A stretch of DNA of 64,000 bases, taken from assembly GCF_001423885.1 (NCBI RefSeq), contig NZ_LMPP01000004.1:186001-250000 (forward strand). Reading direction: 5' to 3'. Below, piece by piece: positions 1-11,379 of the stretch. The notes below the pieces were generated by a model. The model worked only from the letters and a program-made list of their open reading frames with translations. It was not told where the DNA came from and ran no database searches. Positions within the stretch are counted from its first letter, which is position 1. Each line of letters begins with the position of its first letter. This stretch comes from Rathayibacter sp. Leaf185. Its GTDB lineage: Bacteria > Actinomycetota > Actinomycetes > Actinomycetales > Microbacteriaceae. The position numbers and the translations under genes are program-made.

Positions 1-1858
<1,858 letters not shown>

Positions 1859-3073
1859 TCAGACCGCCCGGTTCGAGAGCCCGGCCCGCGCGGCGCGGGA
1901 ATAGGCCTCGGGCACGGCGGCGACGAACGCGTCGACCTCGGCCTCGGTCGTGGTGCGCCCGAGGGTCATCCGCAGCACGCCTCGCGCCTCGTCCTCGCTC
2001 CGGCCGAGCGCGAGGACGACGTGCGAGGGCTCGGGGATGCCCGCGGTGCACGCCGATCCGGTCGAGACCGAGAACCCCGCCATGTCGAGGAGGAAGAGGA
2101 GCGAGTCGCCCTGCGCCCCCGGGAAGGCGAGGTGCGCGTTGTTCGCGACGCGACGGCCGGAGTCGACGGCCGGCCCGGTAAGCGTTGCACCGGGCACTGC
2201 TTCCAGGACGCCCGCGACGAGCCGGTCGCGCAGCGCGGCGAGCCGGGGAGTCTCCTCCGGTGTCTCCGCCACCGCCTCGGTGACCGCCGCTGCGAACGCG
2301 GCCGCACCCGGGACGTCCTGGGTGCCCGAGCGGACGCTCCGCTGCTGTCCCCCGCCGTGCAGGACCGGGACGACCTTCGCGTCGCGCGCCAGGACCAGCG
2401 CCCCCGTCGCGATCGGGCCGCCCACCTTGTGACCCGAGACGCTGACGGCGACGAGCCCGGCGCCTCCGCGCGAGGACGACGCCCGACGGACGGCGCCGAT
2501 CTCGAGCGGCACGTGCCCGAGTGCGGCGACCGCGTCGAGATGCAGGGGCACGCGCGCACGCGCGCAGACGGCCGCGAGCTCCGCGACCGGCGCGACGGTG
2601 CCGATCTCGTTGTTCACCCAGAGGGCGGAGACGAGCGCGACGGAGGCGGAGTCGCGCGCGATCGCCGCGGCGAGCGCCTCCGGTCGCAGCGTGCCCTCGT
2701 CGTCGAGCGGCAGCCACTCGACCTGCGCCCCCTCGTGCGAGGCCAGCCACTCGACGCTGTCGATCGTCGCGTGGTGCTCGCCGCCCGGCACGAGGATGCG
2801 GGTGCGCGCGGGATCCTCGGCGACCCGCTGCCAGTAGAGCCCCTTGAGGGCGAGGTTGATCGCCTCGGTGCCGCCCGCGGTCAGGACGACCTCGATCGGC
2901 TCGCAGCCGAGGGCTGCGGCGATGGCGGCGCGGGCGTCCTCGAGGCGGCGGCGCGCCTCCTGACCCGAGCCGTGGACGGAGGAGGGATTGCCGGGATGCG
3001 CGGACGCGTCCGCGAAAGCGGCGAGCGCGACGGCCCGGAGCGGGGTCGTCGCCGCGTGGTCGAGATAGATCAC
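1859..3073 (-). CDS. Cysteine desulfurase, NifS/IscS family
   Basis: PLP-dependent enzyme that takes sulfur from L-cysteine as an enzyme-bound persulfide for tRNA thiolation or Fe-S assembly. I chose the GTG at 3073 because the family's conserved N-terminus, YLDHAATTP, starts there; this gives 404 aa. The PLP lysine is in SGHKVGGP (K216) and the persulfide cysteine in TGSACTAG (C342). It lies directly upstream of mnmA on the same strand, which suggests it feeds MnmA, though general supply to other acceptors is equally possible. A longer in-frame reading to 3175 would overlap the glgX start and lacks family sequence. Confidence 0.93.
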   Translation of the reverse strand: MIYLDHAATTPLRAVALAAFADASAHPGNPSSVHGSGQEARRRLEDARAAIAAALGCEPIEVVLTAGGTEAINLALKGLYWQRVAEDPARTRILVPGGEHHATIDSVEWLASHEGAQVEWLPLDDEGTLRPEALAAAIARDSASVALVSALWVNNEIGTVAPVAELAAVCARARVPLHLDAVAALGHVPLEIGAVRRASSSRGGAGLVAVSVSGHKVGGPIATGALVLARDAKVVPVLHGGGQQRSVRSGTQDVPGAAAFAAAVTEAVAETPEETPRLAALRDRLVAGVLEAVPGATLTGPAVDSGRRVANNAHLAFPGAQGDSLLFLLDMAGFSVSTGSACTAGIPEPSHVVLALGRSEDEARGVLRMTLGRTTTEAEVDAFVAAVPEAYSRAARAGLSNRAV

Positions 3074-3124
3074 GGCAGCCCTTCGTCCCACGTCCGGGGC
3101 GCGGAGGTGACCTTCGCCCCTCAC

Positions 3125-3130
3125 TACTGT
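3125..3130 (+). promoter_or_regulatory. -10 element of glgX, leaderless spacing
   Basis: TACTGT lies 7 bases before the glgX ATG. The same hexamer stands 6 bases before the glgE start, so two glycogen genes share this arrangement. Confidence 0.6.
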
Positions 3131-3137
3131 AAGTCGC

Positions 3138-5216
3138 ATGAACTCATCCGACCCCTTGTCCCGACTCGGAGTCACCGTGGACGCGGAGGGCGGCGAACTG
3201 CGGATCTGGTCGGCCCATGCGAGCGCCGTCGACCTGCTGCTCTACGACGAGAAGGACCCGGCCTGGGTCACCCGGACAGTGCCTCTCGAGTGCGACGACG
3301 AGTGCGTCTGGTCGGCACGGTCACCGCTGCTGACTCCCGGACGCCGCTACGCCGTCCGTGTCGACGGTCCGTCGGAGCTGCGCTTCGACCCGCGGACGGC
3401 GCTCCTCGAGCCCTACTCGCGCGGGCTGCACCGCGTCGCCGAGAACGAGTGGCGCTCGGTGGTGGTCGACGACTCCTTCGACTGGGGCGCCTCCGAGAAG
3501 CCGCGGACCCCGCTCGACCGCACGGTGATCTACGAGGCGCATGTGAAGGGCCTCACCAAGCTGAACCCGGCCCTGCCCGTCGAGCTGCGCGGCACGTACG
3601 CGGGGCTCGCGCACGAGTCGACGGTCGCCGCCCTCCTCGACCTCGGGGTCACGGCCGTCGAGCTGCTGCCGGTGCACGCCTTCGTGTCGGAGCAGCGGCT
3701 CCTGCGCCAGGGCCTCACCAACTACTGGGGCTACAACACGCTCAACTTCTTCAGCCCGCACGCGGCCTACGCCTCGTCGGCCGCTCAGCGCGGCGGGCCG
3801 ACCGCGGTGCTCCGCGAGTTCAAGGGCATGGTCAAGCTGCTGCACGAGGCGGGTCTCGAGGTGATCCTCGATGTCGTCTACAACCACACCGCCGAGGAGG
3901 GGCCGAACGGGCCGCGCTCGAGCCTGCGAGGCATCGACGACCGCAGCTACTACCGCCAGACCGAGGAGGGCCACTACATCGATGTCACCGGCTGCGGCAA
4001 CACGATCGACTTCGGCAACCCCGTCGCCCAGCGCCTCGTGCTCGACTCCCTCCGCTACTGGTCGAACGAGGTCGGGATCGACGGGTTCCGCCTCGACCTC
4101 GCCGCGACGCTCGGGCGCGACGGGAACGCGCACTTCCGGACCGACCACCCCCTGTTGACGGCGGCGGTGGAGGATCCCGCTCTGGCCGGCGTGAAGATGA
4201 TCGCCGAGCCGTGGGACGTCGGCATGGGCGGCTGGCAGACCGGCAACTTCCCCTCGGGCTGGTCGGAGTGGAACGACCGCTACCGCGACCGGGCGCGCAA
4301 CTTCTGGCTCTCGGACATCGACTACTCCCGCCGGGCCGGGACGGCTCCGGTCGGGATCGGCGGGTTCGCGACGCGCCTGTCCGGCTCGTCGAACACGTTC
4401 TCGGCCGAGCGCGGCCCGCTCGCCTCGGTGAACTTCGTCACCGCGCACGACGGTTTCACCCTCTCGGACCTCGTCTCGTACAACGTCAAGCACAACATCG
4501 GCAACGGGGAGTCGAACCGCGACGGAGGCGACAACAACCGCTCCTTCAACCACGGCTTCGAAGGGCCGTCGGCCGATGTGGGCGTGAACCTCGTGCGGCG
4601 CAAGGCGATGCGCAATCTGCTCGGCACGCTCCTGCTGTCGGCGGGCGTGCCGATGATCACCGCTGGGGACGAGTTCGGCCGCAGCCAGCGCGGCAACAAC
4701 AACGCCTACTGCCAGGACTCGGATCTCACCTGGCTGCGCTGGGAGAGCCTCAGTGACTGGCAGGAGCAGCTCCGCGAGCACACCCGCACGCTGCTCCGCC
4801 TGCGTCGTGAGCATCCGGCGCTCCGGCCGACCCGCTACGGGCGCGGTGGCGAGGTCACTCCGGGAGCGAGCAGCATGCGCTGGTTCGACGCCCACGGGCA
4901 CGGCATGTCGGATCACGACTGGACCTCGGCCGAGAACCGCACGCTGCAGTACCTGGCCTCCTCGACGCCGGAGTCCGAGGAGTTCGACCGGATCCTGCTG
5001 GTCGTGCATGGCGTCGAGCACGAGGCGAGCGTCGTGCTGGCCGAGAGCGACGGGGTCACCGGCTACACCCGGCTCTGGAACAGCGACGAACCCGAGCCGC
5101 TCGGGCACGGAGAAGCGTTCGAGCCCGGGCAGGTCATCCGCGTCGCCGGCACGTCGATGCAGCTGTTCGCCGCGCACGGGGAGGCGACGACCGCCGAGAT
5201 CGCGGGCGGCTCGTGA
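3138..5216 (+). CDS. glgX: Glycogen debranching enzyme GlgX (GH13_11, isoamylase type)
   Basis: Hydrolyses alpha-1,6 branches of phosphorylase-trimmed glycogen in the cytoplasm. The 692-aa protein begins with a CBM48-like beta domain, followed by the GH13 barrel. DVVYNH starts near residue 245, the nucleophile is D320 in GFRLDLAA, the acid/base is E357 in IAEPWD, and D438 lies in TAHDGF. The stretch GESNRDGGDNN with NHGFEGP is typical of GlgX. It is divergent from the cysteine desulfurase gene. Its stop overlaps the next start in a GTGA junction. With glgP downstream it forms the glycogen breakdown part of the cluster. Confidence 0.95.
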   Translation: MNSSDPLSRLGVTVDAEGGELRIWSAHASAVDLLLYDEKDPAWVTRTVPLECDDECVWSARSPLLTPGRRYAVRVDGPSELRFDPRTALLEPYSRGLHRVAENEWRSVVVDDSFDWGASEKPRTPLDRTVIYEAHVKGLTKLNPALPVELRGTYAGLAHESTVAALLDLGVTAVELLPVHAFVSEQRLLRQGLTNYWGYNTLNFFSPHAAYASSAAQRGGPTAVLREFKGMVKLLHEAGLEVILDVVYNHTAEEGPNGPRSSLRGIDDRSYYRQTEEGHYIDVTGCGNTIDFGNPVAQRLVLDSLRYWSNEVGIDGFRLDLAATLGRDGNAHFRTDHPLLTAAVEDPALAGVKMIAEPWDVGMGGWQTGNFPSGWSEWNDRYRDRARNFWLSDIDYSRRAGTAPVGIGGFATRLSGSSNTFSAERGPLASVNFVTAHDGFTLSDLVSYNVKHNIGNGESNRDGGDNNRSFNHGFEGPSADVGVNLVRRKAMRNLLGTLLLSAGVPMITAGDEFGRSQRGNNNAYCQDSDLTWLRWESLSDWQEQLREHTRTLLRLRREHPALRPTRYGRGGEVTPGASSMRWFDAHGHGMSDHDWTSAENRTLQYLASSTPESEEFDRILLVVHGVEHEASVVLAESDGVTGYTRLWNSDEPEPLGHGEAFEPGQVIRVAGTSMQLFAAHGEATTAEIAGGS

Positions 5217-5701
5217 CGGCGGCTCGGCAGGGTCCGGGCACACCCGCGACTGTCGCGCTGGCAGCCGCCGGCATCGAGTTCGTCGCGCGCGAGTACCGGC
5301 ACGACCCCGGCGCCGCGAGCTACGGAGGCGAGGCGGCGGAGGCGCTCGGCGTCGAACCGGAGCGGGTCTTCAAGACCCTGCTGGTCGACGTCGACGGCGA
5401 GCTGGTCGTCGGGATCGTCCCGGTCACCGGCTCGCTCGGGCTGAAGGAGCTCGCCTCGGCGGTCGGCGGCAAGCGCGCGGCGATGGCCGACCCCGCCCTG
5501 GCGCAGCGACGGACCGGGTACGTTCTCGGCGGCATCTCACCCGTGGGCCAGAAGACGCGGCACCGGACGGTGCTCGACGAGACGGCCGAGCTCTTCGACA
5601 CCGTCCTCGTCTCGGGCGGTCGCCGCGGCTTCGACATCGAGCTGTCCCCCGCGGATCTCGTCGCGGCGACCGGCGCGATCCTCGCCGACATCGCGCGCTG
5701 A
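5213..5701 (+). CDS. ybaK: Cys-tRNA(Pro)/Cys-tRNA(Cys) deacylase, YbaK/EbsC family
   Basis: Removes mischarged cysteine from tRNA(Pro), a trans-editing activity. The 162-aa length is normal. Family features include FKTLLV near residue 45 with its conserved lysine, GSLGLKELA, and the glycine-rich YVLGGISPVGQK. The GTG start overlaps the glgX stop by 4 bases, so translation is coupled although the function is unrelated to glycogen. Family assignment is strong; the exact tRNA substrate is inferred from family knowledge. Confidence 0.93.
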   Translation: MTAARQGPGTPATVALAAAGIEFVAREYRHDPGAASYGGEAAEALGVEPERVFKTLLVDVDGELVVGIVPVTGSLGLKELASAVGGKRAAMADPALAQRRTGYVLGGISPVGQKTRHRTVLDETAELFDTVLVSGGRRGFDIELSPADLVAATGAILADIAR

Positions 5702-5770
5702 CGCTCTCCGCGGGTCCCACTCCCCGGGGCCGGCACGGCGCACCGAGGAGGGGGAGGGTCGCGGAGGAGC

Positions 5771-8341
5771 TCAGCCGGCGGCGGCGACCAGGCCGAGCTC
5801 GGCCGAGCGCGCGAGGAGCGGGTGCTGCGGCACCACTCGCACCGTGTAGCCGAACGAGCCGCTGCGGTCGAGGGTGACCGTGCCCGCGTACGGCACCCGG
5901 CCGACCGCGTCGGCGGGCACGACGGCGGCGAGCGACTCCGCGACCTCGAGCTCCTGCAGCTGCACGTCGGTCAGCGAGCCGTCAGCGGCTGTCGTGCCGT
6001 AGACGACCTGCACGGTGACGTCCTCGGGCCTGAGATCACCGAGGAGCACTCCCGCACGCACCGCGAGCCGGTCGCCGCGCTGCGGGACTGCGTCGATACC
6101 GCCCGATTCGACCGAGGCGACGGAGACGGCGGGCCAGCCCGCGCGCACCCGCAGCTTCCACGCCGACAGCTCCTTCGCCGGCTCGAAGTGGTCGACAACG
6201 ATGGCACGACCGGCCTCCGCCGAGGGGCGGTACAGGTCGTCGACGTACTGGCGCACCATCCGCTCGGCGGAGAGCTCGGGCGAGAGCGTCGCCAGCGTGT
6301 GCCGGATCGAGCGCACCCAGCGGCGCGGGACCCCGTCGTGGTCGCGCTCGTAGAAGCGCGGCGCGACCTCGCTCTCGAGCAGCTCGTAGAGCGCGTCGGC
6401 CTCGAGGGTGTCGCGCGCCTCCGGATCGAGGGCGCGGTCGGAGGAGGGGATCGCCCAGCCGTTCTCGCCGTCGAAGTACTCGTTCCACCAGCCGTCGAGG
6501 ATGGAGAGGTTGAGCGACCCGTTCAGCGCCGCCTTCATCCCCGACGTGCCGCACGCCTCGAGCGGGCGGAGCGGGTTGTTGAGCCACACGTCGGTGCCGG
6601 GATAGAGCAGCTGCGCCATCGCGATGTCGTAGTCGGGGAGGAACACGATCCGCCGGCGGACGTCGGGCTCCTGGGCGAAGCGCACGAGCTTCTGGATGAG
6701 CCGCTTGCCCTCCTCGTCGGCCGGGTGCGACTTGCCCGCGATCACGATCTGGATCGGGTGCTCGGGGTGGGTGAGCAGAGCGCGCAGCCGCTCGGGGTCG
6801 TGCAGCATCAGCGTGAGCCGCTTGTAGGTGGGTACGCGCCGCGCGAAGCCGATCGTCAGCACGTCCGGGTCGAGCAGGTCGTCGAGCCAGGCCGGCGTGA
6901 GGCCGCCGGGGTTCTGCTCGCGCCACGACCTCGCGGCCCGGACGCGGGCGTCGCGCACCAGCTGCTCGCGCATCGTGCGCCGCGCCTGCCAGATGTCGCC
7001 GTCGCTCAGAGCCCCGGACGCCCAGTCGGCGCGCGTCGTGTCCTCGGTCCCGAGGCGGTCGCGGGCCAGCGCGCTGAGCACGGGATCGGTCCAGGTCGCC
7101 GCGTGCACGCCGTTCGTGACCGAGCCGATGGGCACCTCCGCGGTGTCGAACCCCGGCCAGAGCGGCGAGAACATCGAGCGGCTGACCTCGCCGTGCAGCT
7201 TCGAGACGCCGTTGGAGCGCTGGGCGAGCCGGAGCCCCATGAACGCCATGTTGAACATGCCGCCGGAGCCGTCCTCGGCACCGAGGGCCAGGACGTCCTC
7301 GACCTGCACGCCCGGCAGCAGCTCGGTGGAGAAGTACTGCTCGATGAGCCCGCGATCGAAGCGGTCGATGCCGGCGGGCACCGGGGTGTGGGTCGTGAAG
7401 ACCGTGCTCGCGCGCACGACCTGCAGCGCCTGGTCGAAGTCGAGACCGGAGCCGATCAGGCCCGAGATGCGCTCGAGCCCCTGGAAGCCGGCATGGCCCT
7501 CGTTGGTGTGGAACACCTCCGGGAGCGGCGCGCCCGACACCTCGGACCACAGCTCGAGGGCGCGCACCCCGCCGATGCCGAGCAGCAGCTCCTGCAGGAG
7601 GCGGTGCTCACCGCCGCCCCCGTAGAGCCGGTCGGTCGTGCCGCGCAGCGAGTCCTCGTTCTCGGGGATGTCGGTGTCGAGCAGCAGGAGCGTCACGCGC
7701 CCGACCTCTGCCCGCCACACCCGGGCGTACAGGGCGCGGCCGTCGGGGAGCGCCAGCACGATCCGCGCCGCGGACCCGTCGGCCAGACGCACGACGCGCA
7801 ACGGCAGGCCGTCGGGATCGAGGGAGGGGTACGACTCGAGCTGCCAGCCGTCGGCCGAGATGCCCTGCGAGAAGTAGCCGGAGCGGTAGAAGAGCCCGAC
7901 TCCCGTCAGCGGGATGCCGAGGTCGGAGGACGCCTTGAGGTGGTCGCCGGCGAGGATGCCGAGGCCGCCCGAGTACTGCGGCAGGGCGGCGGCGATGCCG
8001 AACTCGGGCGAGAAGTACGCGATCGACCGCGGTGCCGACTCCGGCAGCGACTGGTACCAGCGCGGCTCGGTGCGGTAGCGCTCGAGTTCGTCGCGCAGGC
8101 GCCAGGCGTCGTCGATGAAGCCCTGGTCGCCGGCCAGCTCGGCCAGGCGCTCGGGGCTCACGGCTCCGAGGAGCGCGGTCGGATCCGCGCCGCCGCGGCT
8201 CCACAGCTCGGGATCGACCCGCTCGAACAGCCGCCGGGTGGGCTCGTGCCAGGCCCAGCGGAGATTGCCCGCGAGCTCACCGAGCGCCGAGAGCGCGGGC
8301 GGCAGGACGGAGCGGACGGTGAAGCGGCGGATGGCCTTCAC
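5771..8341 (-). CDS. glgP: Alpha-glucan (maltodextrin/glycogen) phosphorylase GlgP, GT35
   Basis: Releases glucose-1-phosphate from the non-reducing ends of glucans using PLP and phosphate. With the GTG at 8341 the protein has 856 aa and begins at the conserved N-terminal domain containing LAGNLRWAWHEPT. This layout fits the actinobacterial/archaeal-type phosphorylases with an extra N-terminal domain. The PLP lysine is K603 in GTSGMKAALNG. Earlier in-frame starts up to 8503 add only low-complexity sequence. The gene is convergent with ybaK. It pairs with glgX: phosphorylase trims chains and GlgX removes the resulting branches. Confidence 0.94.
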   Translation of the reverse strand: MKAIRRFTVRSVLPPALSALGELAGNLRWAWHEPTRRLFERVDPELWSRGGADPTALLGAVSPERLAELAGDQGFIDDAWRLRDELERYRTEPRWYQSLPESAPRSIAYFSPEFGIAAALPQYSGGLGILAGDHLKASSDLGIPLTGVGLFYRSGYFSQGISADGWQLESYPSLDPDGLPLRVVRLADGSAARIVLALPDGRALYARVWRAEVGRVTLLLLDTDIPENEDSLRGTTDRLYGGGGEHRLLQELLLGIGGVRALELWSEVSGAPLPEVFHTNEGHAGFQGLERISGLIGSGLDFDQALQVVRASTVFTTHTPVPAGIDRFDRGLIEQYFSTELLPGVQVEDVLALGAEDGSGGMFNMAFMGLRLAQRSNGVSKLHGEVSRSMFSPLWPGFDTAEVPIGSVTNGVHAATWTDPVLSALARDRLGTEDTTRADWASGALSDGDIWQARRTMREQLVRDARVRAARSWREQNPGGLTPAWLDDLLDPDVLTIGFARRVPTYKRLTLMLHDPERLRALLTHPEHPIQIVIAGKSHPADEEGKRLIQKLVRFAQEPDVRRRIVFLPDYDIAMAQLLYPGTDVWLNNPLRPLEACGTSGMKAALNGSLNLSILDGWWNEYFDGENGWAIPSSDRALDPEARDTLEADALYELLESEVAPRFYERDHDGVPRRWVRSIRHTLATLSPELSAERMVRQYVDDLYRPSAEAGRAIVVDHFEPAKELSAWKLRVRAGWPAVSVASVESGGIDAVPQRGDRLAVRAGVLLGDLRPEDVTVQVVYGTTAADGSLTDVQLQELEVAESLAAVVPADAVGRVPYAGTVTLDRSGSFGYTVRVVPQHPLLARSAELGLVAAAG

Positions 8342-8411
8342 GGCACTCCTCGACTCTCTGCGGACCCCGGCGGACACAGGCGCGGGAGCGCCGGGGCGGT
8401 CGCGCGAGCAC

Positions 8412-8417
8412 ACCCTA
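8412..8417 (-). promoter_or_regulatory. Possible -10 of glgP
   Basis: TAGGGT on the minus strand lies about 70 bases before the chosen GTG. It would give a leader of about 60 bases. No convincing -35 is seen. Confidence 0.35.
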
Positions 8418-8469
8418 CTGGACTGCTCGTTCCCGGGGAGGTGCGGGGTCGCGAACCCGGTGCGCGAGG

Positions 8470-8495
8470 GCGGGCGACCCCGGAGGGCCGCCCGC
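8470..8495 (-). terminator. Hairpin after the RCC1/Ig repeat gene
   Basis: A GC-rich 7-bp stem (GCGGGCG pairing with CGCCCGC) sits just beyond the stop codon at 8514. No clear T-run follows, so it is a weak candidate. Confidence 0.4.
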
Positions 8496-8513
8496 CGCGT
8501 CACGAGCCGTCGG

Positions 8514-11180
8514 TCAGCGGACCGTGGTGCTCACCGTGTCGGAGTTGCTCCGGATCGACGGATCGGGGGTCCTCACCGAGAACGTGGTCGCCAGAGCGGT
8601 GCCCTTGCCTGTGCTCGTGGCCTTGACGGTGATCTTCTCGACGACGGTCTGCCCGTCGGCGAGGCTCGAGCGCTGGAAGACGACGATGCTCCCGATCCGG
8701 GTGTACTTCCCCGTCGCGGACACGAACTGGACGTTCGAGGGCAGGATCACCTTCGAGTACACCGTCGTCGAAGTGGCCGGTCCGGCGTTCTTCGTCGTGA
8801 GCGTGTACGTCGCGGTCTTCCCCTTCACCGCTGAGCTCGGCCCAGCGAGATCCACCCGCAGGTCGGCCTTAGCGGTGACCTTCTGCGGCGAGACGGTCAG
8901 GGTGCTGCTGGCCTGCGCTGTCCCGGCCGAGTTCTCGGCTCGCGCGGTGAACGTGTAGGTGCCGGCGGTGGTCGGGGTCCCGGAGAGCCGTCCGGCGCTG
9001 CTCAGGGTGAGACCAGGGGGCAGCGTGCCCGAGATCACCGAGACGGTCGGAGCCGGGCTCCCGGTGACGGTGTAGGCGTAGTCGTACGCGGAGCCGACCA
9101 TGCCGGCCGCCACGACTCCGGAGATCGACGGTGCGACAGTGGCGGAGTCGATGGTGACGGAGTCGCCGACCTGCACGGTGCCGGCCGCGTTCCCGGCAGA
9201 GAGCGTGTACGCGTACACGCCCGCCGTGGTCGGCGTGCCGGTGAGGCGCCCGGCGGAGTCGAGCGCGAGACCCGGAGGCAGTGTGCCCGAGGTCACGGAG
9301 ACGGTCGGAGCGGGAGCCCCGGTGGCGACGTACGCGAAGTCGTACGCGGACCCGACCGTTCCACCCGGGGCGTCGCCGGAGAGAGCCGGGGCGGTGTCCG
9401 CGGACGCGATGGTGACCGAATCGGAGAGCTGCGCGGTGCCGGCCGTGCTCACGGCCGTGAGCGTGAAGCCGAACGTGCCCGCCGCGGTCGGAGTGCCGGT
9501 GAGGCGGCCAGCGGTGCCGAGCGCGAGACCAGGAGGCAGCGCGCCCGAGGTGACCGAGACGGTGGGCGTCGGGTTGCCGGCGACCGAGTAGCCGAAGGCG
9601 TACGCGGCACCGACGACTCCGTCTCCGGCGGACCCGGAGAGCGCCGGCGCGATGGGCGCCGGTGCGATCGTGACAGTGCTGGTCGCGTCGGCGGTCCCGG
9701 ACGCGTTCGAGGCGCGAACGGTGAAGGTGTACGTGCCCGCGGCGGTCGGGGTGCCGGTGAGACGGCCTGCGCTCTCGAGGACGAGACCCGGAGGCAGCTG
9801 GCCCGACAGCACGGAGACAGCGGGGGTCGGGCTCCCGGTCACCGTGTAGGTGAAGTCGTACGGGGTGTCGACCGTTCCCGTTCCCGCGTCACCGGTCACG
9901 GTCGGCGGGGTCGCCGACGCCTCGACGGTGATCGTGTGGGAGGCGCCCTCGGTCGTGCCGAAGGGGTTGCGGGCAGCGACCGTGAAGGTCGACTCCCCGG
10001 CGGCGGTGGGCGTTCCGGAGAGGACGCCGGCCGAGGTGAGGGCCAGGCCGTCGGGGAGGCTCCCCGACGACACCTCGAACGTCGCGGCGGCGTCGCTCGC
10101 GGTGAACGAGTAGGCCACGCTCGTGCCGACCGTGGCCGTCGTCGGCGGCGCATCGGCCGTCAGGACGGGCAGGGGTCCCACGGCGAGAGTGTGCGATTCG
10201 CTCGTCGAGATCGCAGTGGCGCCGACGGCTCCGTCGGGGACGACCGCCTGCCCGTAGCGGTTGTCGCCCCAGGCGACGACGGTGCCGGTGCTGGTCAGCG
10301 CGAGGCTGTCGGAGCCGCCGGCGGCGATGGCGGTGACGCCGGCGAGCCCGGCGGGAACCGTGCTCTGCCCGGAGAAGTCGCCACCCCAGGCGGTGACGGT
10401 GCCGTCGCCGGTGAGCGCGAGGCTGTGGGAGCTGCCGGCGGCGATGGCGGTGACGCCGGCGAGGTCGGTGGGAACCGTCGCCTGCCCGGAGGAGTCGTCG
10501 CCCCAGGCTGTGACCGTGCCATCGCTCGTCAGCGCGAGCGCGTGAGCGCTGCCGGCGGATATCGCGGTGACGCCCGTGAGCCCCGCGGGAACGGCGATCT
10601 GCCCGGCGGAATTGCTCCCCCAGCCGGTGACGGTGCCGTCGTTCGTGAGCGCGAGGCTGTAGTAGCGACCGGCCGCGATGGCGGTGACGCCGGTGAGTCC
10701 CGGAGGAACAGTGGCCTGGCCGAAGGTGCTGTCTCCCCAGGCGGTGACGGTGCCGTCGCTCTTCAGAGCCAGGCCGTGGTAGAGGCCGGCGGCGATCGCG
10801 GTGACATCCGTGAGCCCGGCAGGCACTCTGGTCTGTCCCGCGCCGTTGTACCCCCAGGCGGCGACGGTGCCGTCGCTGCGCAGCGCGAGGCTCCAGTCGG
10901 GGCCGGCGGAGACGGCGGTCACGTCCGTCAGGCCGGCCGGCGCGACGGTCTGCCCGTCCAGGTTCTTGCCCCAGCCGGCGACTCCGCTCGCAGTCGCAGC
11001 GGGGTTGATCGGCTCGGCACCCGTCGCGAGAGGAGCGAGGAGGCCGGCGATGAGCGCGAGCAGCGCGGTCGACGCGAGAAGGCCGCGCCTGCCGCCTCGA
11101 CGCACTCGTCGCGGCGGAGACTCGGAGGAGGAGGGGTCCCCCTCGAGCCTGGTGGGAGGAAGGGCGGAGAGGAAGGGCAT
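8514..11180 (-). CDS. Secreted multidomain surface protein: RCC1-like repeats, Ig-like (He_PIG-type) repeats, C-terminal DUF11-like domain
   Basis: An 888-aa protein starting at ATG 11180, preceded by GGAGGCACC as ribosome site. Residues 1-55 form a basic, then hydrophobic, Sec-type signal peptide with LLALIAGLLAPLATGAEP. Next come about seven 39-aa units of the form VTAIAAG-x(3)-SLALTSDGTVTAWG, resembling RCC1 propeller blades. Five Ig-like units of about 87 aa follow, each with LPPGL and SGTPTTAG motifs. The last ~110 residues resemble a DUF11-type adhesive domain. No LPxTG anchor is visible, so the protein is probably released or held non-covalently. A role in adhesion or surface interaction is inferred from architecture only. 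It is unrelated to the neighbouring glycogen genes. Confidence 0.88.
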   Translation of the reverse strand: MPFLSALPPTRLEGDPSSSESPPRRVRRGGRRGLLASTALLALIAGLLAPLATGAEPINPAATASGVAGWGKNLDGQTVAPAGLTDVTAVSAGPDWSLALRSDGTVAAWGYNGAGQTRVPAGLTDVTAIAAGLYHGLALKSDGTVTAWGDSTFGQATVPPGLTGVTAIAAGRYYSLALTNDGTVTGWGSNSAGQIAVPAGLTGVTAISAGSAHALALTSDGTVTAWGDDSSGQATVPTDLAGVTAIAAGSSHSLALTGDGTVTAWGGDFSGQSTVPAGLAGVTAIAAGGSDSLALTSTGTVVAWGDNRYGQAVVPDGAVGATAISTSESHTLAVGPLPVLTADAPPTTATVGTSVAYSFTASDAAATFEVSSGSLPDGLALTSAGVLSGTPTAAGESTFTVAARNPFGTTEGASHTITVEASATPPTVTGDAGTGTVDTPYDFTYTVTGSPTPAVSVLSGQLPPGLVLESAGRLTGTPTAAGTYTFTVRASNASGTADATSTVTIAPAPIAPALSGSAGDGVVGAAYAFGYSVAGNPTPTVSVTSGALPPGLALGTAGRLTGTPTAAGTFGFTLTAVSTAGTAQLSDSVTIASADTAPALSGDAPGGTVGSAYDFAYVATGAPAPTVSVTSGTLPPGLALDSAGRLTGTPTTAGVYAYTLSAGNAAGTVQVGDSVTIDSATVAPSISGVVAAGMVGSAYDYAYTVTGSPAPTVSVISGTLPPGLTLSSAGRLSGTPTTAGTYTFTARAENSAGTAQASSTLTVSPQKVTAKADLRVDLAGPSSAVKGKTATYTLTTKNAGPATSTTVYSKVILPSNVQFVSATGKYTRIGSIVVFQRSSLADGQTVVEKITVKATSTGKGTALATTFSVRTPDPSIRSNSDTVSTTVR

Positions 11181-11367
11181 CGGTGCCTCCGGGTCGGATC
11201 TGCGCGACCGGCGCGGGTCGCTCTCGCACCGTGGCACCCAGACACGACGGCTGACAATCGCCGCTAGAGGACATGTCCGCAAGCGGGCGCTCGTGCTCAC
11301 TCGGCGCCGCTTCTGCCACAGCCCCGAGCACGGGCGCAACCGGCGTGCCAAAGACTGCCCCGGTCGC

Positions 11368-11373
11368 TACTGT
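11368..11373 (+). promoter_or_regulatory. -10 element of glgE, leaderless spacing
   Basis: TACTGT lies 6 bases before the GTG at 11380. No ribosome-binding sequence precedes that GTG, which supports both the start choice and a leaderless message. Confidence 0.6.
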
Positions 11374-11379
11374 CGAGTC

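Noticed and set aside
1859-3175. Longer cysteine desulfurase starting at 3175
   Set aside because: The extra 34 residues have no family similarity and would overlap the glgX start and promoter.
5822-8626. Plus-strand frame of over 900 codons across glgP
   Set aside because: Antisense of glgP; the phosphorylase signatures are on the minus strand.
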